Shown here piece by piece: positions 32,306 to 42,977 of a stretch of 64,000 nucleotides of DNA (its first letter is position 1; each line of letters opens with the position of its first letter). The position numbers and the translations under genes were made by a program. The notes beneath the pieces are model-generated. The model had not been told where the DNA came from and ran no database searches. It saw nothing but the letters and a program-made list of their open reading frames with translations. The stretch is from assembly GCF_002863565.1 (NCBI RefSeq), contig NZ_PGUW01000001.1, positions 186,001-250,000 of the forward strand, written 5' to 3'. The stretch comes from Bacillus sp. V5-8f. Its GTDB lineage: Bacteria > Bacillota > Bacilli > Bacillales > DSM-1321.

Positions 32306-32704
32306 TTATTCACCTCTCTTTTGCTCTCGGCGTAAATTTTGGATAAAAAAATCTATTATAATGACCACATATGCCGTCATTAATCCAATAACCACACTAA
32401 CAATATGGAAGTGCTCAGGGTACCTGAGTGCAATTACGGCGGCTAGAGCCCCAATTGCAATCCGAGTCAGCGTGCCAAGTGATTTTGCTTTCTTGTTGGC
32501 AGCTACCGCTTCAGAAAACTTCCTGTTTTTCCGGACCAATGACCAGAGATTGAACAGGCTAAAGGCTGTACCAAGTATCAGGCCGTTAAAAATGGTGTTA
32601 TAGGGAGTAAATCCAGCACCTAATACATAAAGGGCCAATAGGAACATTATGTATGTCCGCTGCCTGTTAAACATAGATTCTAGTTCTGGCATTATAGATT
32701 TCAT
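32306..32704 (-). CDS. atpI: ATP synthase protein I
   Basis: Four-helix membrane protein at the head of atp operons, 132 aa; in related bacteria it helps c-ring assembly. Start ATG 32704 overlaps the upstream gene's stop by 4 bases; the site CAGGAGA is very close, so a second ATG four codons later is possible. Confidence 0.85.
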   Translation of the reverse strand: MKSIMPELESMFNRQRTYIMFLLALYVLGAGFTPYNTIFNGLILGTAFSLFNLWSLVRKNRKFSEAVAANKKAKSLGTLTRIAIGALAAVIALRYPEHFHIVSVVIGLMTAYVVIIIDFFIQNLRREQKRGE

Positions 32705-32922
32705 TCTCCTGAGAAATATCGTCGGACTGTACGCAGCATAGAAAATATACCTGCAGCAAGTCCTAAAAGAAGACCAACCACCAAAAACAACGGAGCAGCG
32801 CCCAGCTTTTCATCAAGCCATCTTCCAACAAAGATGCCGACTAAGAGTGATCCGGCTAATTGTGACAGAATGGTAGACATTAAAGCCATCGCTTTTAAGG
32901 GGTAGCGATTGTTCCGACGCAT
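32701..32922 (-). CDS. atpZ: AtpZ/AtpI family protein
   Basis: About 73 aa, two membrane helices (about 12-35 and 42-64), first gene of the atp operon. AtpZ-like proteins work with AtpI and have been linked to divalent cation supply. I choose ATG 32922 (MRRNNRYP) with AGG about 9 bases upstream; the ATG three codons earlier touches that site. Confidence 0.8.
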   Translation of the reverse strand: MRRNNRYPLKAMALMSTILSQLAGSLLVGIFVGRWLDEKLGAAPLFLVVGLLLGLAAGIFSMLRTVRRYFSGE

Positions 32923-33035
32923 TATTTGCATCCTCGCGGTTGATTAGTAGATGGATATAGTATTTCCATTGTGCAAAAGTGGGAAAATAAATTGCACAAA
33001 AGATTTTGAAAACCTTCTCATTTATATCCTTTGTT

Positions 33036-33064
33036 AGCATACAATAGGCTTGTATCGATGTCAA
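33036..33064 (-). promoter_or_regulatory. Sigma-A promoter of the atp operon
   Basis: On the minus strand -35 TTGACA (33059-33064, perfect), 17 bases, -10 TATGCT (33036-33041). It lies about 115 bases before atpZ. A partly palindromic TGTGAC-AAAA-TTCAC motif (about 33073-33091) lies just upstream of the -35. Confidence 0.75.
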
Positions 33065-33171
33065 TGAATCACAAAGTGAATTTTGTCACAGGTTCGAAAT
33101 GTTAACGAAATGTTCACATTTACTTGTAAAATAATGTTTGACAAGGGAAAAAGTCACAAAAAAGTTGTAAA

Positions 33172-35382
33172 TTATTCAATTTGAATCATAGTATTAATCC
33201 TGTCTTCCTTTCCAGACTTTTTGGCAAATACAATCACTTTGTATACTCCTTTTGGCGGCAGTTTTTCCTTTGGGATTTCTTTCTTAAGCAATCCTCCCGT
33301 ACTATTCCTTCCCCAATCCAGAAAGCCGGCGAAATGCAGGTTATCTTCATTGTATAAAGCAATTCCGTATTCCTCTGCGCCCCTCGGCAAATACATCTCA
33401 TACCGGTAGCTACCTGCTTTGTCTCCCGCTCCGAAATCGAAGCCCATTACCCTGGGGTAATTCGGTTCTTCTTTTACATATAAAAACGGCAGGCTGATCC
33501 TGTTGGTGCCTTCAAGCAAGGTAAGGTAGCCATCATAAATCCCTTTATCCATTTCATTGGGGTTAACCTGCAGCCCAATGGTGATTTGCTTCTGTTCACC
33601 TGGTTTTACCGTAAACGGCGAAGGGAATTTCCAGGTAATCCCTTGTTCCCTTTTGGGGATGGCAAAAGAATAATGCTTTAAGGTTTTTCCCTCGTTTTCA
33701 ATTGTGACCGTTTCTAAATGCTCGTCAATACCCTCTTTGTTTTCATATATACCAAATGATAGCGATCCTGGGACCAATAAAGAATCGGCTTTTACCGCCT
33801 TTTCGATCTGTATCCTGCCCGCTCCCTGTTCGTATGTTCGGTATAGCTCCTTGTTGTCTTTTATCAATGGTTTCGAGGTGGACATTAACGCTGATTTAAC
33901 TTGCTCGGGAGTCCAGTTCGGATGCGCCTGTAAAATTAGCGCACAGGCCCCTGCTACATGGGGAGCGGCCATGCTTGTACCCTGTAATGCAAGATATCCT
34001 GAAGGAACGGTGCTTGTAATCGCCACTCCTGGGGCTAGGATGTCAGGTTTGATTCCCCAAGACACAGTTACAGGCCCTCTGGAACTGAAATCTGCGAGCT
34101 TGTCTTTTTCTTTCTTATAAACAAAACGGACGTCTTCATTTTTTTTACTTAATTCTCTTAAGGCTTCTCCTGAGTTTTTATCAATGGACACAGCAGGTAT
34201 AATCTTCTGTTCTTCCAAAGAGCCGATAAATCCGCCTTTTGTATTATTATAGATAATAACACCTTTTGCCCCTGCCTTTTCTGCATTTTCTACCTTTTCA
34301 TCAAAGGTTAGCTTGCCGCGTTTTAGGAGAACAATTTTACCTGAGGCATGCTTTAATTCTTTTATACGCCCTAGACCCCCATACGTCACCTCGCCGGAAA
34401 ATGATAAGTTCCATTCCCTCGCGCCATGCAACGGCATCAGCCTGATTTCCTTTTTTCCTGCCCCAAGCCCTGCTACTAAATAAGGAACCTGTAGCGGAGG
34501 TGTCGATGCACCTACGGAGATTGCCTTTTCCGCTGTGCCCGGGGAACCTACCGTCCAAACATCCGGTCCTGAGTTGCCATTCGATGTAACCGCAACAATT
34601 CCCTGCTCTACCGCTTTATCTAACGCCTGTGAGATTGGTAAATCAGGCCCGTTCACATTGTTTCCTAAAGAAAGGTTCAAGACATCGACCTTGTCTTTGA
34701 TCGCCGCTTCAATCGCTGCCAATACTTGTTCTGTATTGCCAACACCTCCAGGTCCGAGAGCTCGATATGCAAATAGATCGGCTTCAGGCGCTACCCCTTT
34801 CATCTTCCCGTTTGCTGCTATAATTCCTGCGACATGGGTTCCATGTAAGGTAGCTATACCATTAGGCCCTGTCGTTTCCATTGGGTCATTGTCTCCATCG
34901 ACAAAATCACGGCCAAATTGATAAACTCTTTTCAAGTCAGGATGGTTGTAATCAATACCTGTATCGATTACTCCAACCTTGATGCCTTTACCTGTAATCC
35001 GCTGTTGTTTTTTATCAAACTGGTTGCGGATTTTGTCAGCTCCGATAAAAGGAATACTACCTTCCACGTCCGAATGATAGTAAGATACCTGTGACACGTA
35101 GTAAATCGGTTGTTCTTTTTTTAATTTATCTAATTCCTGCATTTTCCCTGAAACCGAAAAACCGGATAAGGCATACTGGTAGACATAGCGAACTCTTAAA
35201 GAGGGGTATTTTTCTACAATCTTGTAGATAGATGATTGTGAAGCCGGCTCCTTTAACGCGACAATGGCTGTAGTTTTTTCTAATGGAGATATTTTTGGCA
35301 GTGGCGGGATACGGATGTCCGCGCTCTTACATGTTCCCGGAATGATTAATAAAAATGATAATAGCAATACGATTTTTCTCAC
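33172..35382 (-). CDS. Secreted subtilisin-like serine protease with PA domain
   Basis: Extracellular S8 protease, 736 aa. Layout: signal peptide (about 1-20), I9-like propeptide (about 35-105), catalytic domain with Asp140 (VGVIDTGIDYNHPDL), His180 (HGTHVAG), Asn in VTSNGNSGPD, PA insert (about 335-420), Ser470 (QGTSMAAPHVAG), then a beta-rich C-terminal part (about 530-736). This is Vpr/minor-protease architecture. GTG at 35382 lies 8 bases after GAGGGGG; the longer frame's ATG is inside that region. It sits alone between atp and upp, without a B. subtilis counterpart at this place that I recall. Confidence 0.9.
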   Translation of the reverse strand: MRKIVLLLSFLLIIPGTCKSADIRIPPLPKISPLEKTTAIVALKEPASQSSIYKIVEKYPSLRVRYVYQYALSGFSVSGKMQELDKLKKEQPIYYVSQVSYYHSDVEGSIPFIGADKIRNQFDKKQQRITGKGIKVGVIDTGIDYNHPDLKRVYQFGRDFVDGDNDPMETTGPNGIATLHGTHVAGIIAANGKMKGVAPEADLFAYRALGPGGVGNTEQVLAAIEAAIKDKVDVLNLSLGNNVNGPDLPISQALDKAVEQGIVAVTSNGNSGPDVWTVGSPGTAEKAISVGASTPPLQVPYLVAGLGAGKKEIRLMPLHGAREWNLSFSGEVTYGGLGRIKELKHASGKIVLLKRGKLTFDEKVENAEKAGAKGVIIYNNTKGGFIGSLEEQKIIPAVSIDKNSGEALRELSKKNEDVRFVYKKEKDKLADFSSRGPVTVSWGIKPDILAPGVAITSTVPSGYLALQGTSMAAPHVAGACALILQAHPNWTPEQVKSALMSTSKPLIKDNKELYRTYEQGAGRIQIEKAVKADSLLVPGSLSFGIYENKEGIDEHLETVTIENEGKTLKHYSFAIPKREQGITWKFPSPFTVKPGEQKQITIGLQVNPNEMDKGIYDGYLTLLEGTNRISLPFLYVKEEPNYPRVMGFDFGAGDKAGSYRYEMYLPRGAEEYGIALYNEDNLHFAGFLDWGRNSTGGLLKKEIPKEKLPPKGVYKVIVFAKKSGKEDRINTMIQIE

Positions 35383-35492
35383 TATATGGGCCCCCTCTTT
35401 TTCCATAGGTTTTCACAGAAGTGATACGCTATTCACCCATGAAAAGGAATTCGCCGCAGCATCCACTTTCGATTGTTTGTCGAGGAGGTTTA

Positions 35493-35520
35493 TAAAAAAA
35501 CCGCCCTAAGTTAGGACGGT
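35493..35520 (-). terminator. Terminator of upp
   Basis: ACCGTCCTAA / CTTAGGGCGGT stem followed by eight T on the minus strand, 50 bases past upp and upstream of the protease gene. Confidence 0.85.
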
Positions 35521-35569
35521 GTTTCCCTGCTATTATTTTATCTGGCAATAAATCGCCTATTGTTCCATC

Positions 35570-36223
<654 letters not shown>

Positions 36224-36359
36224 TTATGACTCTCCTAGCGCATTCTCTCATACAGATTTCGTGCGTCGGTCACTTCTACCCATTTTACAGAAAAAAAAAT
36301 CATACTTCAACAAAACTTAGGCACTAAAAACAGGAGCATTTGCAGAATAGGAGACGAAG

Positions 36360-36387
36360 AAAACCGCCCTCTAATGGGAGGGCGGTC
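36360..36387 (-). terminator. Terminator of glyA
   Basis: ACCGCCCTC / GAGGGCGGT stem with a 5-base loop, then TTTTCTT on the minus strand, just past the glyA stop. Confidence 0.8.
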
Positions 36388-36392
36388 GTGAC

Positions 36393-37634
36393 TTAAAAGG
36401 CAGGGTATAATTCGTACTTGCCAGAAAGAGCTGCAACTCGCTGTCTTGCTTCTTCCAATTTTGTTTCATCCTCATGATTTTTTAGGACCAGACCGATAAT
36501 AGATGCTATTTCATCCATATCTTCCAGGCCAAAGCCGCGTGAAGTGGCAGCTGCAGTTCCAATACGGATGCCGCTAGTTACGAACGGGCTTTCCGGGTCG
36601 AAAGGAATTGTATTTTTGTTAACAGTGATGCCGATTTCATCCAATGCTTCTTCAGCAATCTTGCCAGTCAAATTGACTGAACGAAGATCTACCAGCAGCA
36701 AATGGTTATCCGTTCCACCTGAAACAAGGTCCAGCCCTTCCTTCTTCAATGCAGCGGCAAGCCGTTGGGCATTTTCGATGATCTGCTGTGAGTACTTCTT
36801 AAAATCATCCTGGAGCGCTTCACCGAATGCAACAGCCTTTGCTGCTATTACGTGCATGAGCGGACCTCCCTGGATGCCTGGGAAGATGGATTTGTCAATT
36901 TTCTTTGCAAATTCATTTTTACAAAGAATCATGCCTCCGCGGGGACCACGAAGTGTTTTATGAGTGGTAGTTGTAACAAAGTCCGCATATGGCACCGGGC
37001 TTGGGTGATGTCCTGTTGCAACAAGCCCTGCGATGTGGGCCATATCTACCATTAAATAAGCTCCTACCTCGTCGGCGATTTCCCTGAAGCGTTTAAAATC
37101 GATCACGCGTGGATATGCGCTTGCACCGGCCACGATCAATTTTGGTTGATGCTTGCGGGCTTTTTCCAGCACATCTTCATAGTTGATTACTTGTGTTTCC
37201 TCGTCAACGCCATATTCGATAAAATTATATTGAACACCGCTGAAGTTAACCGGGCTGCCGTGAGTTAAATGGCCGCCATGCGAAAGATTCATTCCGAGAA
37301 CCGTATCCCCCGCCTCAAGAATCGTAAAGTAGACCGCCATATTGGCCTGTGCACCTGAATGGGGCTGGACATTGACATGTTCCGCACTAAAAATCTGTTT
37401 TGCACGGTCCCTTGCCAAATCTTCCACGACATCAACATATTCGCAGCCGCCGTAGTAGCGCTTGCCCGGGTACCCTTCGGCATACTTGTTCGTTAATACG
37501 GAACCTTGTGCCTCCATAACAGCTTCACTTACAAAGTTTTCTGAAGCAATCAGTTCTATCTTGCTTCGTTGGCGTACTAATTCATCCTGAATAGCCTTAA
37601 ATACTTGTTCATCCTGTTTCGCTAAACGGTTCAT
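36393..37634 (-). CDS. glyA: Serine hydroxymethyltransferase
   Basis: PLP enzyme converting serine plus tetrahydrofolate to glycine plus methylene-THF, a main source of one-carbon units for purines and thymidylate. 413 aa. Seen: [32 protein letters not shown] N-terminus (read in parts), [14 protein letters not shown] with the PLP Lys, and [15 protein letters not shown] PurR box pair upstream agrees with its known place in the PurR regulon of B. subtilis. Confidence 0.97.
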   Translation of the reverse strand: MNRLAKQDEQVFKAIQDELVRQRSKIELIASENFVSEAVMEAQGSVLTNKYAEGYPGKRYYGGCEYVDVVEDLARDRAKQIFSAEHVNVQPHSGAQANMAVYFTILEAGDTVLGMNLSHGGHLTHGSPVNFSGVQYNFIEYGVDEETQVINYEDVLEKARKHQPKLIVAGASAYPRVIDFKRFREIADEVGAYLMVDMAHIAGLVATGHHPSPVPYADFVTTTTHKTLRGPRGGMILCKNEFAKKIDKSIFPGIQGGPLMHVIAAKAVAFGEALQDDFKKYSQQIIENAQRLAAALKKEGLDLVSGGTDNHLLLVDLRSVNLTGKIAEEALDEIGITVNKNTIPFDPESPFVTSGIRIGTAAATSRGFGLEDMDEIASIIGLVLKNHEDETKLEEARQRVAALSGKYELYPAF

Positions 37635-37783
37635 GGGAATCCTCCTCTAGGTTATCGTTCATTAGCAGACTATATGTAAAACCTCTTCCATAAGAAAAAT
37701 GACGGGAAAGCATTTTTCCGAAAATTCCTTTATTATTTTAACACGTTCATTTTGCTCAAGGTAGTAGGTTTATGTATTTTTTT

Positions 37784-37817
37784 CGAACAATATAAAAAAA
37801 AAATGTACTATTGTTCG
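37784..37817. promoter_or_regulatory. PurR box pair upstream of glyA
   Basis: Inverted pair CGAACAAT (37784-37791) and ATTGTTCG (37810-37817), 18 bases apart, about 150 bases before glyA, each flanked by A/T tracts. Each half fits the CGAACWWT end of the PurBox consensus AWWWCCGAACWWT. Confidence 0.65.
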
Positions 37818-37878
37818 CTTCTCGAACGGATTTTTAATGGATATTGTGATTTTATCTTGAAATTTACCGTATAAAAGA

Positions 37879-37901
37879 AAAACCCTCTAAACGAGAGGGC
37901 T
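37879..37901 (-). terminator. Terminator of ywlG
   Basis: GAGAGGG / CCCTCT stem with a 4-base loop, then TTTTTCTTTT on the minus strand, touching the ywlG stop. Confidence 0.8.
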
Positions 37902-37902
37902 C

Positions 37903-38496
37903 TTATGAACAACTTTCATTTTCAGGTTTTTTTGTATACACAGCCCTTTCGCCGCCAATCAGCTTTGGCCGCGTTCTTGCCATTGTTACGTGGGCATGCC
38001 CTACCTCTTTCATGCTGCTCCTTACCGGGACAGCCACATGCTTTAGATGCATGCCTATAAAAGTATCTCCAATGTCAATCCCTGCATCAGCTTTTATATG
38101 TTCTACCACTGCAGCATCCTTGATATGGTTATATGCAAATGCGGCCATTGCCCCTCCTGCCGTGCGGACCGGTACGACGGATACTTCCTCATATCCATGT
38201 TTTTCAGCAACATGGCGGGGAAGCACTAGCGCCCTGTTTACATGCTCACAGCATTGGAAAGCGATTTCCACACCAGTCTCGGTTTGAAAAGCTTGTAATT
38301 CTGTAAAAATCATCTCCGCTATTTCAAGGGTACCATTCGTTCCAATGCGTTTTCCCGCAACTTCACTTGTGCTGCACCCTACTACAAACAACTTGCCGGA
38401 ATCTAAACGGGCTTCGTTCTGAAAATCCTGCAAAACGGTATGGAGTTCGCTTTTCCATTGTGACAATTCATCCGTTAGTATAATTTTGTTCTCCAT
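37903..38496 (-). CDS. ywlG: YwlG family protein (TIGR01440/UPF0340)
   Basis: 197 aa, conserved in Firmicutes, function not established. Seen: [20 protein letters not shown] and [15 protein letters not shown], the family's Cys-containing motifs. I start at ATG 38496, which follows a GGGG site and matches the family length; the frame extends 30 codons further, overlapping rpiB. Transcribed with rpiB. Confidence 0.85.
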   Translation of the reverse strand: MENKIILTDELSQWKSELHTVLQDFQNEARLDSGKLFVVGCSTSEVAGKRIGTNGTLEIAEMIFTELQAFQTETGVEIAFQCCEHVNRALVLPRHVAEKHGYEEVSVVPVRTAGGAMAAFAYNHIKDAAVVEHIKADAGIDIGDTFIGMHLKHVAVPVRSSMKEVGHAHVTMARTRPKLIGGERAVYTKKPENESCS

Positions 38497-38521
38497 CGTA
38501 AAAGCCCCGCCCTTCCGTGAA

Positions 38522-38968
38522 TTACCGGTTTTTCTCTTCGTAATCCGCAATTTTGCCAATTCGGTTCGCATGCCGTCCCGCTTCAAATTCAGAAGTCAGC
38601 CATGCTTTTGCAATTTCCCTGGCTAAACCTGGCCCTATCACACGTTCACCCATAGCCAAGATATTGCTGTCATTATGCTGTCTTGTAAGTTTAGCGCTAT
38701 ACACATCATGGACGAGGGCACAGCGGATCCCTTTAACCTTGTTGGCCGCAATTGACATGCCGATTCCCGTCCCACAAATCAGAATCCCTCTATCATACTC
38801 TCCATTCGCAACTTTTTCGGCGACCGGAAGTGCATAATCCGGATAATCCACTGAAGTGTCACACTCGCAGCCGAAATCTTCAAATTCAATTCCAAGATCA
38901 TTCATCAAGTTCTTGATTTCTTCGCGGATATTGATACCGCCGTGATCGGATGCAATAGCTACTTTCAT
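38522..38968 (-). CDS. rpiB: Ribose 5-phosphate isomerase B
   Basis: Interconverts ribose 5-phosphate and ribulose 5-phosphate. 148 aa. Seen: [14 protein letters not shown], the catalytic Cys region [20 protein letters not shown], and the phosphate-binding [13 protein letters not shown]. Good AGAGGAG site before ATG 38968. Confidence 0.94.
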   Translation of the reverse strand: MKVAIASDHGGINIREEIKNLMNDLGIEFEDFGCECDTSVDYPDYALPVAEKVANGEYDRGILICGTGIGMSIAANKVKGIRCALVHDVYSAKLTRQHNDSNILAMGERVIGPGLAREIAKAWLTSEFEAGRHANRIGKIADYEEKNR

Positions 38969-39104
38969 ATTTACTCTCCTCTTTTTTCTGCCCTGTCTGA
39001 TGTTTTTTCTTATTGTGTCACAAAACAGGTAAAAGATAAAGAATCAAACATAAACATAAGTTCAATTTTTAGAAACGCTCCCTATAAGTGAAGTGAAATC
39101 ATTT

Positions 39105-39135
39105 AAAAAAGCTTCAGGAAAGTCCCGAAGCTTTT
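39105..39135 (-). terminator. Terminator of the chemoreceptor gene
   Basis: AAAAGCTTC / GAAGCTTTT stem with T runs on both strands, 8 bases past the chemoreceptor stop. Confidence 0.8.
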
Positions 39136-39142
39136 GCTACTT

Positions 39143-40432
39143 CTATAATTGAAAACGAGTGATGGTTTGTCTTAACTGTTCCGCCTGGGCTTTTAATTCT
39201 TCTACGAGCTTGTCCACGTTTTCGATGACCGTTGTTTGGTCGTGTGTAGACGCCGTAACCTCTTCTGCCCCAGCCGAGGTTTCCTCCGCAATAGCGGCGA
39301 CTTCCTGTGATTGGCGGGAAGTTTCCTGGATACTCTCCATTTGCCTGTCAACCAAACCGGTTATATCCTCTACAGCAGCAGCTACTTTGTGGACAGTCTT
39401 GGTCATTTCCTCTATTGCTGTATTTGTTTCATTTCCTTTTTGGGCTTCTTTGTTTGCAGAATTCACCTGTTCGCTAATTTGCTTAACTACACCCTGGACA
39501 TCGGATTGGATATTCTGAATGAGTGAAGAAATCCCCTGAACCGCCTTTGCACTTTCATCCGCAAGAAGCCTGACTTCCTCTGCTACAACAGCAAACCCTT
39601 TACCATGCTCTCCTGCCCGGGCAGCCTCGATTGAAGCATTGAGCGCCAGAAGGTTTGTCTGTGCTGCAATATCACCAACGAGCTGTATGATTTTTTCCAC
39701 CTTTTTCGCATTTTCTTCCAGACGTTTCACCGCCTCGAGCGAATCTTGGTTTTCCCGGGCAAGCTGTTGGATGCCTGCCACTAATGAATTTATCACGTCT
39801 TTGCTTTTTTGCAGTTCCGTAACCATCTCATGGGAAATATTCGAAGAAGCATTTGCTTTATTCTGGACTTCCTTTGCAATTAAGATTACATCCTCCACCG
39901 ATTCTGCGGTGTTCTGGATCGAAACGGCAGAGTTATCTGCACCTTGCGATATTTCTGCTACCGTTCCAGCTATACTTTCCGCTTGTTGGGCCGCCTCCCG
40001 TGAAGCCGCCGAGATTGAGATTACCTTTTCATTGGTTTCACGGAAATTCCCTTCAATGCTTTGTACCATTTCCCTTAAATTAAACAGCATATGGTTAAAG
40101 GCAACGCCAAGCGAACGGATTTCATCATCCGATTTTGTCACCTCGGCATCCGCTCCAATGTTTCCTTGGGCGGCCTTTAAGGCTACTGCCTCCAGCTTCT
40201 GAAGCGGCTTAATGATAAAACCTGCAGCAAAAAACGTGAGAATTCCGGACCATATAATTCCGAGCAGCAGTGTGGCACTGGTAAATAAAACCTCATTCAT
40301 CCCCTTAAAGAACATAGGATAGATGACATAAATACAAAAGAAGCTTGTAGAGTATGTGATTAATGCCAGCACAGTGATAAAAACAATCAGCTTTTTCCTC
40401 AACCCAAACTTATACCTCTTTTTTTCAGCCAT
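39143..40432 (-). CDS. Methyl-accepting chemotaxis protein without an external sensor domain
   Basis: Signals to the CheA/CheW kinase. 429 aa. Layout: short basic N-terminus, two membrane helices (about 14-38 and 50-74) with only about ten residues between them outside the cell, HAMP (about 72-125), then a long helical signalling domain with the hairpin tip [20 protein letters not shown]. Glu/Gln pairs suited to methylation are visible on both sides. Since no external ligand domain exists, it may sense a membrane or cytoplasmic signal or a partner. It sits between rpiB and ywlE. Confidence 0.9.
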   Translation of the reverse strand: MAEKKRYKFGLRKKLIVFITVLALITYSTSFFCIYVIYPMFFKGMNEVLFTSATLLLGIIWSGILTFFAAGFIIKPLQKLEAVALKAAQGNIGADAEVTKSDDEIRSLGVAFNHMLFNLREMVQSIEGNFRETNEKVISISAASREAAQQAESIAGTVAEISQGADNSAVSIQNTAESVEDVILIAKEVQNKANASSNISHEMVTELQKSKDVINSLVAGIQQLARENQDSLEAVKRLEENAKKVEKIIQLVGDIAAQTNLLALNASIEAARAGEHGKGFAVVAEEVRLLADESAKAVQGISSLIQNIQSDVQGVVKQISEQVNSANKEAQKGNETNTAIEEMTKTVHKVAAAVEDITGLVDRQMESIQETSRQSQEVAAIAEETSAGAEEVTASTHDQTTVIENVDKLVEELKAQAEQLRQTITRFQL

Positions 40433-40457
40433 TCCGATTCCCCTTTAAAACCATCCC

Positions 40458-40901
40458 TTACGATGTTAGCTTTTTCACCAGTTTCTCTATTAAATCTGAT
40501 ATCTCTCGAAAGGTTTGATCGTATATTTTCTCCGAACCCCCAAAAGGATCGGAAATATCCCTATCAGTTATATCGGCAGAAATAAATTCTTTTAAGGTAA
40601 AAGTTTTTTCAATCGCGGATGGGTAGGAATCCATTATCATCGATTTATGGCCTTCCGTCATCGTCAAGATATGGGTAGCCCATTCAACCTCGCGTTCCGT
40701 AAGGGGTGTGGATGAGTGGACATGCTGGATGGAATTCTTTTCTAAGATGTTCCTGGCATGCAATGAAGCGTTTTGTCCAACAGGTGCAAAAATGCCTGCG
40801 GATTTCACTTCGACCCCAGGAATGTTCTTGTTCCTCAGTATGGCTTCCGCCATTGGGCTTCTGCACGTATTCCCTGTACAAACAAATAAAACCCGAATCA
40901 T
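40458..40901 (-). CDS. ywlE: Protein arginine phosphatase YwlE
   Basis: Low-molecular-weight phosphatase fold; in B. subtilis it removes phosphate from arginine, opposing the kinase McsB in protein quality control. 147 aa. Seen: P-loop CTGNTCRS at 8-15, where Thr12 is the residue that marks arginine specificity, and the acid loop SDPFGGS. ATG 40901 follows AAGGAGG by 8 bases; eight frame codons upstream are dropped. Confidence 0.92.
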   Translation of the reverse strand: MIRVLFVCTGNTCRSPMAEAILRNKNIPGVEVKSAGIFAPVGQNASLHARNILEKNSIQHVHSSTPLTEREVEWATHILTMTEGHKSMIMDSYPSAIEKTFTLKEFISADITDRDISDPFGGSEKIYDQTFREISDLIEKLVKKLTS

Positions 40902-41033
40902 AATGTCCGCCTCCTTTATTAACATTATAATCCAAATGGTTCTTTTTAAGTAGCCCGCTTTAAGGGTTCACCCACCCTGAGATCATATTAACTATCCATA
41001 ACTGCAGCAAAATGGCATTTTTGTTTGTCAAAT

Positions 41034-41055
41034 AAAAAACCCCCAATATGGGGTT
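41034..41055 (-). terminator. Terminator of mntP
   Basis: AACCCCA / TGGGGGTT stem followed by TTTTTT on the minus strand, 18 bases past the mntP stop. Confidence 0.8.
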
Positions 41056-41072
41056 CCCATGTTTTATTGGAT

Positions 41073-41612
41073 TTAAATAAGTAGCTTTAATCCAAAAGCA
41101 AAAAGAATGCTGCCACCTAGTACTTCACTGTATACACCGAGCACTCCCTGAACCTTTTTCCCAATCAACAGGCCAAGCCAGGTTAAAACGGTAGCAGCAA
41201 AGCCGAAGCACGCAAGCGTCACGGCCGTTTTGGCTCCAAATATCCCGAGAGTAAGCCCTACAGAAAAGCTGTCCAGGCTTACGCTTAACGCAAAGATGAA
41301 TAGACCCATTCCAACAGGAGCCAGGACTGCGCCTTCTCCTCCCCGTATGCCTGAAATAAACATTTGCAGCCCGAGAATTAAAAGCAATATTCCTCCTGCA
41401 TAAGCGGCAATTGTGCCAAATTGGTCTGAGAGAAATCGGCCTGCTATTATGCCAAGCAGGGGCATCCATATATGAAAAATGCCGACTGTCAACCCGATGA
41501 CAAAGACTTGTTTAAGCCCCATCCTAAACATTCCCATCCCCAAGCCGATAGAGAAGGCATCCATTCCCAGCGCAAATGCCATTAGCATTAATGTTAGCAA
41601 TTCCCCACCCAT
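41073..41612 (-). CDS. mntP: Manganese efflux pump MntP family (YwlD)
   Basis: Membrane exporter of Mn2+, 179 aa, six helices. Seen: conserved acidic motifs [14 protein letters not shown] and [14 protein letters not shown] in helices 1 and 4, the two symmetric halves. No yybP-ykoY type manganese riboswitch could be made out upstream. Confidence 0.88.
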   Translation of the reverse strand: MGGELLTLMLMAFALGMDAFSIGLGMGMFRMGLKQVFVIGLTVGIFHIWMPLLGIIAGRFLSDQFGTIAAYAGGILLLILGLQMFISGIRGGEGAVLAPVGMGLFIFALSVSLDSFSVGLTLGIFGAKTAVTLACFGFAATVLTWLGLLIGKKVQGVLGVYSEVLGGSILFAFGLKLLI

Positions 41613-41891
41613 GAACTCAACCTCGCTTCCATTCGACGTGCTCAGTTCATGTTATGCATGTCCATTGGCAAATAGAAGCCAATTAACAAAACCCCATGGT
41701 TGAAGACGCTCACAATGGCAAAGCTACAAGCGTGGTTGTACTTTTCAAATATAAAAGTTACCTTTTTCCTACTGTAATTTTTATTTTGTTTTTGTATCAT
41801 CGTACATTTATTGATAACTTTATAAAATCCATTATCAAAATAATATTTTTATATCCACCTATACAAAGCTCAGTCATTTTTCTCGAATACG
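41613..41891. other. Gap between mntP and ywlC
   Basis: About 280 AT-rich bases. I found no reading frame with a ribosome binding site and no clear promoter; the mntP promoter must lie here. Confidence 0.4.
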
Positions 41892-41920
41892 AAAAAGAAG
41901 GGGGACCATCCCACCTTCTT
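41892..41920 (-). terminator. Terminator of ywlC
   Basis: GAAGGtGGG / CCCccCTTC imperfect stem followed by TTTTTC on the minus strand, 11 bases past the ywlC stop. Confidence 0.65.
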
Positions 41921-41930
41921 CATTTATCCG

Positions 41931-42977
41931 TTATTCATGCCTGATCACCCGGTGCCCGGATGCCTTCAGCAGCCTGTTCATTACCGCTGCACCTATCCCT
42001 GTATCCGGGAACACTTCTCCATAAATGACATCCACCGGAAGCTCATCAAATTTGCGCAACGTATCATATAAGCCGGCAGCGACCGAGTTCAAGTCTTCTA
42101 CACTTCCGGGAGCTAACACATAATCAGCCCTAATTTTTGTTTCGTTTTCCCTTGCCGCAAATACTCCTACCTTCAGGCCCTCTGATTGTTTTTCATCGAT
42201 GATATGCTGCAGGAAGGACAGGTTTCCATCGACGAGCACAAACGGAGCTTTTGGTGCATAGTGAGTATATTTCATTCCGGGAGATTTGGGTGCGGCCTCT
42301 TTGTTCTTCAAGGAAGCATCTGCTTTTACCTCCCCGATCACATCTTCGATCTCTTCTTTTGTTATTCCACCTGGTCTTAGAATTACCGGAATTTCTTCCG
42401 TGCAATCAAGCACGGTGGATTCTACTCCTACACCCGTTGCACCTGCGTCAACAATCCCTGCGACTTTCCCGGTCAAGTCGTCCTGAACATGCCGGGCAGT
42501 TGTCGGACTCGGCCTTCCTGAAGTATTTGCACTTGGCGCGGCTATGGGCAGTCCACTTTCCTTAATGAGGGCCAATGCAACCGGATGGTCCGGCATACGA
42601 ACTGCAACTGTATCGAGTCCTGCTGTTACTAGTTCCGATAAGACACCTTGCCTTTTTTTAAATATCAGCGTTAACGGCCCCGGCCAAAACACCTCCATTA
42701 ACTTTTCGGCAACCTCGGGGATTTCCTCTGTTATTTCATCCAACTGGGCCCGGGAAGCGATATGTACAATCAGCGGATTATCACTTGGGCGGCCCTTCGC
42801 TTTAAAAACTTTCTCAACAGCTTTGTCACTTCTCGCATTGGCACCCAACCCGTATACTGTTTCTGTTGGAAATGCCACCACTTTATCCTGTTGCAACATT
42901 TTTGCAGGTTGCGCAACCTGTGGATAACCATTAAATATATCCACAGATTTATCCACTAACCAGACTTTCGTTTCCAC
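41931..42977 (-). CDS. ywlC: Threonylcarbamoyl-AMP synthase (Sua5/YwlC type)
   Basis: Makes threonylcarbamoyl-AMP for the t6A37 tRNA modification. 348 aa: YrdC domain (about 20-205, with VVAFPTETVYGLGANA, KAKGRPSDNPLIVHI and LPIAAPSANTSGRPSPT) plus the C-terminal Sua5 domain (about 225-348). GTG at 42977 (product METKVWLVD) lies 5 bases after AGAAGGTG; the ATG seven codons upstream has no site. DnaA boxes lie across its 5' end and upstream. Confidence 0.93.
   Translation of the reverse strand: METKVWLVDKSVDIFNGYPQVAQPAKMLQQDKVVAFPTETVYGLGANARSDKAVEKVFKAKGRPSDNPLIVHIASRAQLDEITEEIPEVAEKLMEVFWPGPLTLIFKKRQGVLSELVTAGLDTVAVRMPDHPVALALIKESGLPIAAPSANTSGRPSPTTARHVQDDLTGKVAGIVDAGATGVGVESTVLDCTEEIPVILRPGGITKEEIEDVIGEVKADASLKNKEAAPKSPGMKYTHYAPKAPFVLVDGNLSFLQHIIDEKQSEGLKVGVFAARENETKIRADYVLAPGSVEDLNSVAAGLYDTLRKFDELPVDVIYGEVFPDTGIGAAVMNRLLKASGHRVIRHE

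Noticed and set aside
41613-41891. Manganese (yybP-ykoY) riboswitch upstream of mntP
   Set aside because: I could not find the conserved loops or a terminator switch in this gap.
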